Part shown: positions 57,593-64,000 of the stretch, piece after piece
Numbering within the stretch: the stretch's first letter is position 1
Layout of the letters: each line of letters begins with the position of its first letter
Assembly (NCBI RefSeq): GCF_900105675.1
Contig: NZ_LT629786.1
Location: 1,550,001 to 1,614,000, forward strand
DNA length: 64,000 nt
Direction of reading: 5' to 3'
Origin: Pseudomonas synxantha
Lineage (GTDB): Bacteria > Pseudomonadota > Gammaproteobacteria > Pseudomonadales > Pseudomonadaceae
Program-made: the position numbers and the translations under genes
The notes under the pieces: generated by a model
What the model saw: the letters and a program-made list of their open reading frames with translations, nothing else
What the model was told of the DNA's origin: nothing
The model's database searches: none

Positions 57593-57612
57593 AAGCCCAG
57601 CGGGCCGGGCTT
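57593..57612 (-). terminator. Terminator of the Mnt-like gene
   Basis: AAGCCC at 57593-57598 pairs with GGGCTT at 57607-57612; on the minus strand TTCTC follows. It faces the toxin-antitoxin terminator. Confidence 0.6.
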
Positions 57613-57661
57613 GGGGGAGGGGTGTTCATACTGTGAATACCCCTCTGTTAAGCATAGGTCG

Positions 57662-58096
57662 TCAGTCGGGCGGATTAGAAAAGTCGATGCGGATGCTGCT
57701 TAGCTCATCAAGCGCCACTTTATAGCCTTGCTCTTCGAGGGCCTTGACAAGCCGCTTCAAGAATTCAAGCTTTTCAGACGGCAATTCAGCAAGGTTGTAG
57801 TCGTCAAGCCTTACAAGGGTTTCTGTGACTCCAGCGTTTGCTGCTGCAAGGATGAACCTTTGAACTCTCTCCTGAACATTCGTAGCGACATCCTTCCTTG
57901 CATATTCCGCGAGCGCCAGCGCCCGATCTGCGGATAAGAATCTATCCGGGCTTGGAGTGTCGAGTGCCACGCTGACCTCGAGGCGCATGACTACTTCTGA
58001 CGTAAGTGAACGCCCGTTCGATTTTGCCGCCGCTTCAAGGTCTCTCTTGAGGCTGGCCGGCATTCTGAAATTGACCTGCAATTCTTCTTTGCTCAT
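57662..58096 (-). CDS. Arc/Mnt-type ribbon-helix-helix repressor
   Basis: This 144-residue protein begins with a ribbon-helix-helix domain: QVNFRMPASLKRDLEAAAKS then GRSLTSEVVMRLEVS, the Arc/Mnt pattern. The C-terminal 90 residues are helical and may add tetramerisation as in Mnt. It is divergent from a second RHH gene and shares three operators with it. It is the Mnt counterpart of a P22 immI-like module and should repress the antirepressor operon in the lysogen. Confidence 0.88.
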   Translation of the reverse strand: MSKEELQVNFRMPASLKRDLEAAAKSNGRSLTSEVVMRLEVSVALDTPSPDRFLSADRALALAEYARKDVATNVQERVQRFILAAANAGVTETLVRLDDYNLAELPSEKLEFLKRLVKALEEQGYKVALDELSSIRIDFSNPPD

Positions 58097-58110
58097 ACAG
58101 AGAATTCTCT

Positions 58111-58170
58111 AGCACTTTGCTATAGACGGCAATAAAGCAAAGTGCTTTAATCGAGACCAAGCAAAGTGCT
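58111..58170. promoter_or_regulatory. Three identical operators between divergent RHH genes
   Basis: AGCAAAGTGCT occurs at 58136-58146 and 58160-58170 and as its complement AGCACTTTGCT at 58111-58121, spaced 25 and 24 bases. Each is a pseudo-palindrome (AGCA-AAG-TGCT), as RHH dimers recognise. Confidence 0.85.
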
Positions 58171-58190
58171 ATACGAAAAGGAGAGGGCTA

Positions 58191-58346
58191 ATGAGCAGGA
58201 AAGACCCGCAGTTCAACCTGAGGCTACCGGAGGAGGTAAAGGAATGGGTGGAGCAAAGCGCAAAGGAAAATTGCCGGTCACAGACTGCCGAGATTGTCTT
58301 CTGGCTTACGGCGGCAAAGAAGCGTCAAGAACAGGCGATAGCCTGA
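58191..58346 (+). CDS. Arc-like ribbon-helix-helix repressor
   Basis: This 51-residue protein reads MSRKDPQFNLRLPEEVKEWV then EQSAKENCRSQTAEIVFWLT, a single Arc-type ribbon-helix-helix domain. GGAGAGG precedes the ATG. It is the first gene of the antirepressor operon, as arc is in P22, and should reduce its own transcription. It is too short for usual gene finders. Confidence 0.88.
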   Translation: MSRKDPQFNLRLPEEVKEWVEQSAKENCRSQTAEIVFWLTAAKKRQEQAIA

Positions 58347-58352
58347 AACGAA

Positions 58353-58380
58353 GAAGCCCCGGCGTGCAGGCCAGGGCTTC
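58353..58380 (+). promoter_or_regulatory. Intercistronic hairpin between Arc-like and antirepressor genes
   Basis: GAAGCCC at 58353-58359 pairs with GGGCTTC at 58374-58380. There is no T run, so it may be an attenuating fold or the counterpart of the P22 sar region, which produces an antisense RNA against ant. No promoter for such an RNA was confirmed. Confidence 0.5.
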
Positions 58381-58408
58381 AGGTGTAGTTAATTTCGAGG
58401 TCAACCAC

Positions 58409-59299
58409 ATGAGCAATATTACCGCAGTTCCAGCAGAACACAATGTCCGGCGTCAGACGGCCGAAATTATCCCTTTCAGTTTCGGCAAACGGCAGGTCCG
58501 CACCTTGCTGATTAATGATCAGCCTTGTTTCGTAGCGACTGATGTGTGCGAGGCGCTTGCGATCGTCAACACTGCACGAGCACTTAGCCGACTGGATGAT
58601 GATGAAAAGGGTACTCACGCAGTGAGCACCCTTGGTGGCACGCAGAATCTCAGTGTGGTTAACGAGTCTGGCCTCTATTCATTGATCCTCACTAGCCGGA
58701 AGGCCGAAGCCAAGATTTTCAAAAAGTGGGTAACGGCCGAGGTTCTCCCTGCCATCCGCAAGCATGGTCGCTATGATGACCACGGCAAGATGACAACCCT
58801 CATGGACGAATTGATCGGAATGAGCGAGCTGAACGTCATCAAGGGCTTGATCCGAGACAAGTCCAAGGCTGTTCCGGCTGATCAGCGCCAAGGCTTTCAA
58901 CTGGTGATGCACAATCGCCTGCACACCCGATTCAATGTTCCGCGCACCGAGCTGATTCCTGCCGCCCAATTTGATCAAGCCTGCAACTTCATTGGCAGCT
59001 ATGCGCTTGAAGGCGAGTACATCCCGGCGCGAACGCACACGGGTGGGATTCATCTCGATCAGTTCGAGACGGCTAGCCTTTACATGCTGATGTCGCGCTT
59101 TGTGACTATGGAGAAGCATAAAAGCAGCATGCTCGCCGCCTCAAGGGCGCTGGGCTCAAGCGCGCTGATGGACTTCTTCGACCAGTTGCATGACGGCCAC
59201 ATTTCATTTTCTGTTCTGGACAAGCGCCGCGATGAAATTTATGCCGCTTACAAAGCGACTGGTTGCGAAGGTGGCTACGTGTGGAGGGCTGCGGCATGA
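58409..59299 (+). CDS. Phage antirepressor (BRO-N domain, Ant-like)
   Basis: This 296-residue protein has a BRO-N domain near residues 18-125 (FSFGKRQVRTLLINDQPCFV, ATDVCEALAIVNTARAL, FKKWVTAEVLPAIRKHGRYD) and a C-terminal P63C-like domain (DQACNFIGSYALEGEYIPAR, SALMDFFDQLHDGHISFSV). It would inactivate the CI-like or an incoming repressor when the RHH repressors release the operon. ATG at 58409 has GAGG nine bases upstream. A second BRO-N protein is encoded at 33673. Confidence 0.88.
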   Translation: MSNITAVPAEHNVRRQTAEIIPFSFGKRQVRTLLINDQPCFVATDVCEALAIVNTARALSRLDDDEKGTHAVSTLGGTQNLSVVNESGLYSLILTSRKAEAKIFKKWVTAEVLPAIRKHGRYDDHGKMTTLMDELIGMSELNVIKGLIRDKSKAVPADQRQGFQLVMHNRLHTRFNVPRTELIPAAQFDQACNFIGSYALEGEYIPARTHTGGIHLDQFETASLYMLMSRFVTMEKHKSSMLAASRALGSSALMDFFDQLHDGHISFSVLDKRRDEIYAAYKATGCEGGYVWRAAA

Positions 59300-59514
59300 A
59301 CTTCACCCTAAAAGCTGGCGGTCGCGCTCTGATCCTTTCCCCGGCGCGGCCAAATCTGGTCGGTCGCTCCGGCCAGTTGATCCGCAAGATTGAAGAAAAC
59401 TGGCTGATGCTGGTCGAGGGCAAGCGCTGCTCGGTCAGCGAGAAAAGCCTGATGCCGCTGGACGGCTTCAATCCTGGCGCGGCGGCATCGGTTGAGTTGA
59501 GGAAGATCGCATGA
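59296..59514 (+). CDS. Hypothetical small beta-rich protein
   Basis: A 72-residue protein (MNFTLKAGGRALILSPARPN...) with basic beta segments (GRSGQLIRKIEENWLMLVEG). It is coupled by ATGA to the antirepressor and to the KilA-N gene. No family recognised. Confidence 0.65.
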   Translation: MNFTLKAGGRALILSPARPNLVGRSGQLIRKIEENWLMLVEGKRCSVSEKSLMPLDGFNPGAAASVELRKIA

Positions 59515-60008
59515 AGTCGACCATCATCCCGTTTGACTACAACGGAAACGAGATCAGCTTCAACACTGATGGCTGGATCAATGCCACTGAAATCGCAAGG
59601 CCATTTGGGAAGCGCCCCGTTGACTGGCTGAAGCAGGATGAGACCCGGCAGTACCTTAAAATTCTGGGCGAGGTTCTTAATTGTGATCCTGAGTCACTTT
59701 TAGAAACCCGCCGAGGCAGGCATCACGGCGGAACCTGGCTTCATCCGAAACTCGGCGTTCGGTTTGCGCAGTGGCTGGACGTCAGGTTCGCCGTCTGGTG
59801 TGACTTTCAAATTGATTCGATCTTGCATGGTGATTTGGGTGCGAGGCAGCAATTTGAAAATGCGTCCAAAGCTCTGGACCATCGCAAAGACCTTGCAAGC
59901 CTCCAGGGAAAGGGTCTTGCGGCATGGCGATGGCAAAAACCCACCCTTGAGAATCGCGTGGAGTATTGGCGTGAACAACTGCAATTGCAGCTCACGCTAG
60001 ACGCGTAA
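59511..60008 (+). CDS. KilA-N domain protein
   Basis: This 165-residue protein has a KilA-N domain: EISFNTDGWINATEIARPFG near residue 13, RPVDWLKQDETRQYL, and GGTWLHPKLGVRFAQWLDV near 73. KilA-N proteins bind nucleic acids and often lie in antirepressor operons. The C-terminal part is a charged helix. It is the last gene of the operon starting at 58191. Confidence 0.9.
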   Translation: MKSTIIPFDYNGNEISFNTDGWINATEIARPFGKRPVDWLKQDETRQYLKILGEVLNCDPESLLETRRGRHHGGTWLHPKLGVRFAQWLDVRFAVWCDFQIDSILHGDLGARQQFENASKALDHRKDLASLQGKGLAAWRWQKPTLENRVEYWREQLQLQLTLDA

Positions 60009-60027
60009 CCCCCACGAACCCGAAGAA

Positions 60028-60043
60028 CCCCGCCCATGCGGGG
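60028..60043 (+). terminator. Hairpin after the KilA-N gene
   Basis: CCCCGC at 60028-60033 pairs with GCGGGG at 60038-60043, followed by CTTCCGTGTTG. The T content is low, so the terminator call is moderate. Confidence 0.5.
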
Positions 60044-60102
60044 CTTCCGTGTTGCCCCCTTGTTGGTGATAAAGTCTCGCCACATATCAACGAGGGAACG
60101 AC

Positions 60103-60453
60103 ATGAAATTATTCGTAGGGGCGCTGGCCTTGGTTGCGCTGTCAGGATGTTCAACTCCATCAGACTTGATGGCTGGGAAGCCTGTTACGACGCAATTTAC
60201 GACGAAGGACCCGCGCGCGGTCGCGGTATGCGTGTATCCAGCCTGGCAGGACTACCGCTCCAACGCTGTGATGAGCGAAACCACAACTGGTTATCGAATC
60301 GTTGCTGGATCTGATGCTGGACAGACCGACGACGTTTTGGATATCGAGCGCGGGAGCCAGGGTAAGGGCAGCATCGTGAAACATTACCAGCGCGCCGCAT
60401 GGTCGCAAATTGGACGCGGCGGGCTTCTGCCGGCCCTAAATAGATGTATTTGA
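60103..60453 (+). CDS. Small prophage lipoprotein
   Basis: This 116-residue protein has a lipoprotein signal, MKLFVGALALVALSGCSTPS, with the lipobox LSGC and Cys16 as lipid site; Ser follows, so outer-membrane sorting is expected. The mature part is polar with a second and third Cys. Phage lipoproteins near tail-tip genes (Cor, Llp) block receptors against superinfection; this could be one, but no sequence similarity is claimed. Confidence 0.8.
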   Translation: MKLFVGALALVALSGCSTPSDLMAGKPVTTQFTTKDPRAVAVCVYPAWQDYRSNAVMSETTTGYRIVAGSDAGQTDDVLDIERGSQGKGSIVKHYQRAAWSQIGRGGLLPALNRCI

Positions 60454-60462
60454 GTTCAACTT

Positions 60463-60490
60463 AAAAAAGCCGCCTCCGGGCGGTTTTTTT
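60463..60490 (+). terminator. Terminator after the lipoprotein gene
   Basis: CCGCC at 60470-60474 pairs with GGCGG at 60479-60483, with flanking A and T runs extending the stem, followed by TTTTTTT. Confidence 0.85.
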
Positions 60491-60506
60491 ATTCCCGGAG
60501 AAAGCC

Positions 60507-61088
60507 ATGTCAGCATTAGCAATCAACTATCAACCAATGACAACAATTCTGCTTTACGGCCAGCTACGCCAGTTCGGTAGGTCATTTCGACTATCCGTTC
60601 GATCGCCAGCTGAAGCGATCAAGGCGCTATGCGTTCAGATACCGGGGTTTGAGCGGTTTATCTCAAACGCCAAATCGCGCGGGATAGAGTTCGCTGTTTT
60701 CCGGGGAAAAAAGGCTCTTGGCGAGAAGGAAGTGGCGTTTTCAGGCGCTGGTGACATTCGAATCGCCCCGATTATTACCGGCAGCAAGCGAGGCGGTCTT
60801 ATTCAGACAATCATCGGTGCGGTGTTGATTGCTGTGTCTTTCATCCCGGGGTTCCAAGTGCTTGCTGCGCCTGGGATTGCGCTGGCGGCCGGTGGCGTAA
60901 TCCAGATGTTGAGCCCTCAAGCCACGGGCCTAAAGACCAGCGCCGCGCCCGAGAATACCCCCGGTTATGCCTTCGGCAGTGCCAAGAACACCACGGCGTC
61001 GGGTAATCCGGTCCCGCTCTGCTACGGCAAACGCCGGGTGGGCGGCGCGATCATCAGCGCCGCGATCTATGCCGAAGATCAGATGTAG
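60507..61088 (+). CDS. Tail assembly protein I
   Basis: This 193-residue protein matches lambda I: TTILLYGQLRQFGRSFRLSV then SPAEAIKALCVQIPGF near the start, a central hydrophobic Gly/Ala helix (GLIQTIIGAVLIAVSFIPGF) and the C-terminal GNPVPLCYGKRRVGGAIISA. ATG at 60507 has GGAGAAA upstream; 60537 is an alternative. In lambda I lies between K and J; here a cargo block separates it from K. Confidence 0.92.
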   Translation: MSALAINYQPMTTILLYGQLRQFGRSFRLSVRSPAEAIKALCVQIPGFERFISNAKSRGIEFAVFRGKKALGEKEVAFSGAGDIRIAPIITGSKRGGLIQTIIGAVLIAVSFIPGFQVLAAPGIALAAGGVIQMLSPQATGLKTSAAPENTPGYAFGSAKNTTASGNPVPLCYGKRRVGGAIISAAIYAEDQM

Positions 61089-61109
61089 CGAACACCTGAA
61101 ACACCGCTG

Positions 61110-61131
61110 CCGCCCATGAGGCGGTTTTTTA
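61110..61131 (+). terminator. Hairpin between I and J
   Basis: CCGCC at 61110-61114 pairs with GGCGG at 61120-61124, followed by TTTTTTATT. It is like the hairpin before the scaffold gene. Confidence 0.8.
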
Positions 61132-61147
61132 TTGCCTGGAGAAAAGC

Positions 61148-64000
61148 ATGGGCGCAGCACGCAAGATTGACATCCACGGCGCCAAGGGCGGCGAAGATAA
61201 ACCAAAAACGCCGACCGAAGCGCCAGACAGTCTTCGTTCTGTCGCCATTGCCAAGATGCTCATTGCCATTGGTGAGGGCGAGTTCGAAGGGACGCCAATC
61301 GCCAAGGATATCTACCTCGACAACACTCCGCTGCAAGACCCACAGGGGAACATGAACTTCCCGAACGTGAAGTGGGAGTGGCGCACCGGGGCAGTGGACC
61401 AGACCTATATCCAGGGGATCCCGTCGGTCGAGAACGAGACCACCATCAGCACCGAGCTGCGCAGCGGTACACCCTGGGTCAGGGCGATCAATAACACCCA
61501 GCTTTCCGCCGTGCGTGTGCGCTTCGCCTGGCCTGCGCTCCAGTCCGTGGATGCCGGGGGCAACATCAATGGGTACCGGATCGAATACAAGGTTGAGCTG
61601 GCCACGGATGGCGGCGCCTACCAGCAGGTGCTGAGCGAAGCTGTCGATGGCAAGACCACCAGTGTGTACGAGCGCACGCGCCGTATCGACTTACCCAAAG
61701 CCACGACCGGCTGGCTGATGCGCATCACCCGCATCACGCCCAACCAGAACAACAACAAAATCTCGGACACCATGCAGATCGCCGGATTTACCGAGGTGAT
61801 CGACGCGAAGATTCGCTACCCGAATACCGCACTGCTCTACATTGAGTTCTCAGCCGAACAGTTCCGCAGCATCCCGGCGGTTACGGTCGAGACCAAGCTG
61901 AAGAAGATGCAGGTGCCGAGCAACTACGATCCTTTGTCGCGCTCGTACAGTGGTGTTTGGGACGGCACCTTCAAGCAGGCCTGGACCGACAACCCTGTCT
62001 GGATGACCTACGACGTTACCACCGCTGACCGATTTGGCCTTGGCCGGCGAATCAAGCCGTGGATGGTGGATAAGTGGGAGCTGTACCGGATCTCGCAATA
62101 CTGCGACCAGTTGGTGCCAGACGGGAAGGGTGGCCAGGAGCCGCGCTTCATCTGCAGCCTCAATCTGCAAAGCAAAGCCGACGCCTGGTCACTGCTGCGT
62201 GACATCTCGGCGATCTACCGAGGCATGACCTACTGGGCCCAGGGCCAGGTCTTCACCCTGTCGGATATGCCGCGTGCCACTGACTTCGACTTCGCTTATA
62301 CCCGGGCCAACGTCCTCGACGGCAAGTTCACCTACTCGAGCGCGTCTGAGCGCACCCGCTACACCCGTGCACTGGTCAGCTACGACAACCCGCTGAACAA
62401 CTACGACACCGACGTCACCGCCGTGACCGATCAGAAGCTGCAGCGGCGCTACGGCGACAACCCGCTGGAGATCAGCGCTATAGGCTGCACCCGCGAATCC
62501 GAGGCCCAGCGCCGCGGTAAGTGGGCGCTGCTGACCAACTCCAAGGATCGGGCCGTAACCTTCAAGGTTGGTTTGGATGGCCGTATCCCGCTGCCTGGCT
62601 ACGTGATCCCGATTGCTGACGAGCTGCTGGCCGGCCGTGCCATTGGCGGGCGTATCTCAGCGGTAAACGGCAAGGTCATCAAGCTGGACCGCGACACCCA
62701 GGCCAAGCCCGGCGACCGACTGATCCTCAACCTGCCTGACGGCAAGTGCGAGGGGCGTACCGTGGAAGTGGTCAGTGGTCGGCAGGTCACGGTCACCGTG
62801 GCCTATTCAGTTACGCCTGAGCCGGAACTTGTGTGGGCACTGGATGCTGATGACTTGGCCGTTCCGCTTTACCGGGTGGTCAGCGTTGCGCGGCCAGAGC
62901 CTGGCGTGTTCGAAATCTCGGCCGTGCAGTACGACCCGAGCAAGTTTGCGCACATCGACACCGGCGCACGCCTGGAAGAACGCCCAATCAGCGTTATCCC
63001 GATCACCGTGGTACCGCCGCCGGCTAGCGTCACGCTGACGTCGAGCTACGCGGTGAACCAGGGCATAGCCATCAGCACCATGAACATCTCGTGGCCTGCC
63101 GTCGCTGGAGCCGTCGCCTATGACGTGGAGTGGCGCAAGGACAACGGCAACTGGATCAAGGTGCAGCGCACAGGCTCAACGAGCGTCGACGTCACCGGCA
63201 TTTACTCAGGCGCCTATCTGGCCCGGGTGCGTTCGGTAAGCGCTTTCGAAATTTCGTCGATCTGGAAAAGCTCCAACCTGACCAACCTGGAAGGCAAGAC
63301 AGGTCTGCCGCCGGCGGTGTCGTTCCTGACAACCACCAGCGAGCTGTTCGGCATCGGCATCAAGTGGGGCTTCCCTGCTGGCGCCGAGGATACGCAGCGG
63401 ACCGAACTTTGGTATGGACCGGCGAACAACCTGGCGGCCGCGACGAAGCTGGCCGACCTGGCTTACCCGCAGGCTGACTACCGGATGCAGTCCCTGCTGG
63501 CGGGCGCCACGCTGTTCTTCTGGGCGCGCCTGGTGGACCGTACCGGCAACATCGGTCCGTTCTATCCGGTGGTGAATGGGGTTATGGGGCAGGCCAGTTC
63601 GGATGCCGGGCCGATTCTTGAGCAGATCAAGGGGCAGATAGACGAGACCGCCCTGGGTCAGCATTTGAAGGACCGGATCGACCTCATCGACGGGACGGGG
63701 CCTGGCTCTGTCAATGGCCGCATCGAAGCAGCCAAGGACGAACTGGAAGGGCTGATTGACCAGATCGTCGACGCGCTTGAGTACGACCCTGCGAAGGCGT
63801 ACGCGCTTAACGATATCGTGCGCATGGGGCAGCACCTGTATCAGGCCAACGGCCCGGTTCCGGCGAACAGCCCGCCGCCGAACGCTACTTACTGGACCGA
63901 CATCGGCACGGTAACGCAGACGGTCAACGCCCTGGTGACTCAGGTTCAGCAGAACTCGGCGACGATCAACCAGCACGGCCAGGACATCACCGCCCAGGCG
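61148..64000 (+). CDS. Tail tip/host specificity protein J (runs off the right edge)
   Basis: At least 951 residues of a lambda J-type tail-tip protein: N-terminal KIDIHGAKGGEDKPKTPTEA, VAIAKMLIAIGEGEFEG with DIYLDNTPLQDPQG, then the baseplate hub-like domains, fibronectin-like repeats near residues 620-800 (SVTLTSSYAVNQGIAISTMN, SWPAVAGAVAYDVEWRKDNG), a helical stretch, and a carbohydrate-binding-like YDPAKAYALNDIVRMGQHLY near 878. The receptor-binding end is outside the window. ATG at 61148 has GGAGAAAA upstream. Confidence 0.94.
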   Translation, partial: MGAARKIDIHGAKGGEDKPKTPTEAPDSLRSVAIAKMLIAIGEGEFEGTPIAKDIYLDNTPLQDPQGNMNFPNVKWEWRTGAVDQTYIQGIPSVENETTISTELRSGTPWVRAINNTQLSAVRVRFAWPALQSVDAGGNINGYRIEYKVELATDGGAYQQVLSEAVDGKTTSVYERTRRIDLPKATTGWLMRITRITPNQNNNKISDTMQIAGFTEVIDAKIRYPNTALLYIEFSAEQFRSIPAVTVETKLKKMQVPSNYDPLSRSYSGVWDGTFKQAWTDNPVWMTYDVTTADRFGLGRRIKPWMVDKWELYRISQYCDQLVPDGKGGQEPRFICSLNLQSKADAWSLLRDISAIYRGMTYWAQGQVFTLSDMPRATDFDFAYTRANVLDGKFTYSSASERTRYTRALVSYDNPLNNYDTDVTAVTDQKLQRRYGDNPLEISAIGCTRESEAQRRGKWALLTNSKDRAVTFKVGLDGRIPLPGYVIPIADELLAGRAIGGRISAVNGKVIKLDRDTQAKPGDRLILNLPDGKCEGRTVEVVSGRQVTVTVAYSVTPEPELVWALDADDLAVPLYRVVSVARPEPGVFEISAVQYDPSKFAHIDTGARLEERPISVIPITVVPPPASVTLTSSYAVNQGIAISTMNISWPAVAGAVAYDVEWRKDNGNWIKVQRTGSTSVDVTGIYSGAYLARVRSVSAFEISSIWKSSNLTNLEGKTGLPPAVSFLTTTSELFGIGIKWGFPAGAEDTQRTELWYGPANNLAAATKLADLAYPQADYRMQSLLAGATLFFWARLVDRTGNIGPFYPVVNGVMGQASSDAGPILEQIKGQIDETALGQHLKDRIDLIDGTGPGSVNGRIEAAKDELEGLIDQIVDALEYDPAKAYALNDIVRMGQHLYQANGPVPANSPPPNATYWTDIGTVTQTVNALVTQVQQNSATINQHGQDITAQA

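Noticed and set aside
58166..58408. Extended N-terminus for the antirepressor
   Set aside because: That stretch is the other frame of the Arc-like gene; the ATG at 58409 starts just before the BRO-N domain.

Overview
The window is a piece of a Pseudomonas chromosome, most like the P. fluorescens group. Support comes from the GacS sensor kinase at the left edge, the syntenic block comEC-exbB-exbD-lpxK-ycaR-kdsB-ptp-murB, the adjacent BI-1/YccA gene with tRNA-Ser(TGA), and high GC with Pseudomonas-like codon use. A large lambdoid prophage is integrated at that tRNA-Ser. It fills everything from about 12.48 kb to the right edge and continues beyond it, so the second attachment site is not visible.

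Region by region. 1-4.5 kb: gacS (partial), a response regulator/sensor kinase pair and a DUF2062 membrane protein. 4.6-11.5 kb: an operon of tightly overlapping genes for DNA uptake (comEC), energy transduction (exbBD), lipid A/Kdo (lpxK, kdsB), a Trm112-like protein, a low-molecular-weight phosphatase and murB, closed by a bidirectional terminator facing BI-1/YccA. 12.38 kb: tRNA-Ser(TGA), the prophage target. 12.6-26.7 kb: the leftward early arm with integrase, a DUF4224 protein, a cytosine-5 methyltransferase, a NdpA/YejK homologue, YqaJ exonuclease, RecT and many small genes, read from a leftward promoter (PL) at about 26.72 kb. A few small genes lie on the opposite strand inside this arm, two of them behind a duplicated 40-bp leader.

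26.7-32.7 kb is a large immunity region bounded by two clusters of related operator sites that resemble lambda OL and OR. Behind the CI/LexA-like repressor lie, in one direction, a tandem family of small helical paralogues, a membrane protein, and a two-gene HTH-IrrE/ImmA metalloprotease module. A second XRE regulator, a zinc-ribbon membrane protein and a DUF1654 gene are also there. This is the most probable place for lysogenic conversion or anti-phage functions. 32.7-39.5 kb is the rightward early arm: Cro-like and CII-position regulators, a BRO antirepressor, a lambda O-like initiator with five palindromic iterons inside its gene (probable origin), a P-position protein, the nin-like genes ninB and ninG, and a Q-position protein. 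A late promoter/terminator pair resembling pR'/tR' follows.

39.8-64 kb is the late operon: holin, an Acb2-family anti-CBASS protein, terminase, portal, Mu F-like protein, scaffold, capsid, connectors, tail tube, tail chaperones joined by a -1 frameshift at GGGAAAC, tape measure, M, L, K, I and J (partial). Between K and I sits a cargo segment: a YafN/YafO-type toxin-antitoxin pair, a P22 immI-like module (divergent Arc/Mnt-type repressors with three identical 11-bp operators, antirepressor, KilA-N protein) and a small lipoprotein. The tail is of siphovirus type. No endolysin was recognised in the window.
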